Source: JAXHTH01 sp034211115 (GTDB lineage: Bacteria; Planctomycetota; Phycisphaerae; Phycisphaerales; SM1A02). From it: a stretch of 6,160 nt of DNA. Shown in pieces: positions 5,672-6,160 of the stretch. The notes under the pieces were generated by a model. That model was not told where the DNA came from and searched no databases. It saw nothing but the letters and a program-made list of their open reading frames with translations. The stretch is from contig JAXHTH010000009.1 in assembly GCA_034211115.1 (NCBI GenBank), forward strand, positions 1 to 6,160, read 5' to 3'. Within the stretch, counting starts at the first letter, position 1; every line of letters begins with the position of its first letter. The position numbers and the translations under genes were made by a program.

Positions 5672-6160
5672 ATGATCCGTCAGCCCGAGCCCAACGGCCC
5701 CCTCGACACCGCCACCCGGCTGCAACTGGGTGAGCAGCTCGTCGATCGCGGCGTGATCACGTCCGCCCAGCTCGAGCAGGCCCTGGAGCATCAGCGGCAG
5801 AAGGGGCACAAGAAGCTGCTCGGCGAGGTCATGGTCGAGCTCAACTTCGCCAGCGAGCAGCAGGTGCTGGAGGTCATCGCCGAAGGCTACGACGTGCCCT
5901 TCATCACCCAGACAGCCAAGCTCGCCGATCCCAAGGTCGTCGAGCTGCTGCCCCGCAACTTCGTCGAGGAACACAAGGTGCTGCCGCTGTTCCTCGTGCG
6001 CGGCGTGCTCACCCTCGCCGTCTCCGAGCCGGCCAACCTCTTTCTCGTCGAGGAAGTGCAGCGGCTCACCGGCTACGACGTGCAGATCGTCGCGGCCACC
6101 TCCGGCGAGATCGAGGCGGCGCATCGCGCGTACCTGCCCGCGGCGAACGTCTTCGTCATC
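5672..6160 (+). CDS. GspE/PilB/MshE-type ATPase, N-terminal part (MshEN domain)
   Basis: The frame is open from ATG 5672 to the window edge (163 codons, no stop). What is visible is the N-terminal T2SSE_N/MshEN domain that precedes the hexameric ATPase of type II secretion and type IV pilus systems. The catalytic Walker A/B part would lie beyond the window. Two copies of the 24-residue MshEN-type motif can be seen. The first, at 18-41, includes LGEQLVDRG and QLEQALEHQ. The second, at 49-72, includes LLGEVMVE and runs into YDVPFI. The mixed alpha/beta segment common to GspE N-termini follows (LLPRNFVEEHKVLPLF, then LTLAVSEPAN). In MshE-like members this domain binds c-di-GMP. Motif 1 has Gln18 for the usual Arg, and motif 2 has Asn58 for the usual Gly. 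A weak GGAAAG (5656-5661) lies 10 bases before the ATG. GspE, PilB and MshE cannot be told apart here. Confidence 0.87.
   Translation, partial: MIRQPEPNGPLDTATRLQLGEQLVDRGVITSAQLEQALEHQRQKGHKKLLGEVMVELNFASEQQVLEVIAEGYDVPFITQTAKLADPKVVELLPRNFVEEHKVLPLFLVRGVLTLAVSEPANLFLVEEVQRLTGYDVQIVAATSGEIEAAHRAYLPAANVFVI

Noticed and set aside
5651..6124. 157-residue antisense open frame opposite the ATPase start
   Set aside because: The + strand frame from 5672 encodes a clear MshEN domain and runs through the window edge; the antisense product has no motif.

Overview
The window is a GC-rich stretch of a bacterial chromosome in which every recognisable gene lies on the + strand and the genes are packed almost end to end. 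It looks like part of one signalling operon leading into a secretion or pilus ATPase gene. Both ends are cut: the first gene lacks its 5' end and the last lacks its 3' end. I saw no RNA gene, mobile element, CRISPR array or convincing terminator. The lipoprotein implies a diderm (Gram-negative-type) host. The style of the HD-GYP protein (unknown cysteine-containing N-terminal region, a helix resembling AESYEEISLLY, then GAF and HD-GYP) reminds me of Planctomycetota, perhaps Phycisphaerae. That is recollection, not a test, and Myxococcota/Desulfobacterota-like hosts cannot be excluded.

Layout: (1) 2-373, the end of a very acidic protein of unknown function; (2) 440-1651, a lipoprotein made almost entirely of about ten TPR repeats; (3) after a 116-base gap, 1768-3237, a membrane histidine kinase with a PAS domain; (4) 3251-3664, a stand-alone receiver-domain response regulator; (5) 3661-5322, a GAF/HD-GYP phosphodiesterase; (6) 5319-5654, a single-domain STAS protein (anti-sigma-factor-antagonist type); (7) 5672 to the window end, the N-terminal MshEN (T2SSE_N) domain of a GspE/PilB/MshE-type ATPase. 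The regulator/phosphodiesterase and phosphodiesterase/STAS junctions are both 4-base GTGA overlaps, which suggests translational coupling and a shared task.

Working model (inference): the kinase phosphorylates the small receiver protein, and the receiver acts on the HD-GYP enzyme made from the next gene. This would be a split version of the RpfG-type REC-HD-GYP fusion. The HD-GYP enzyme would lower cyclic di-GMP or a related dinucleotide. The last gene begins with a domain of a family known to bind c-di-GMP, so the operon may encode both the enzyme that removes a second messenger and an assembly ATPase that reads it. The STAS protein adds a possible partner-switching branch whose kinase and phosphatase are not in view. 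The TPR lipoprotein could be an envelope assembly factor for the same machine. Two details temper the model: the HD-GYP site lacks the extra glutamate ligand of trinuclear enzymes, and the MshEN motifs are degenerate.
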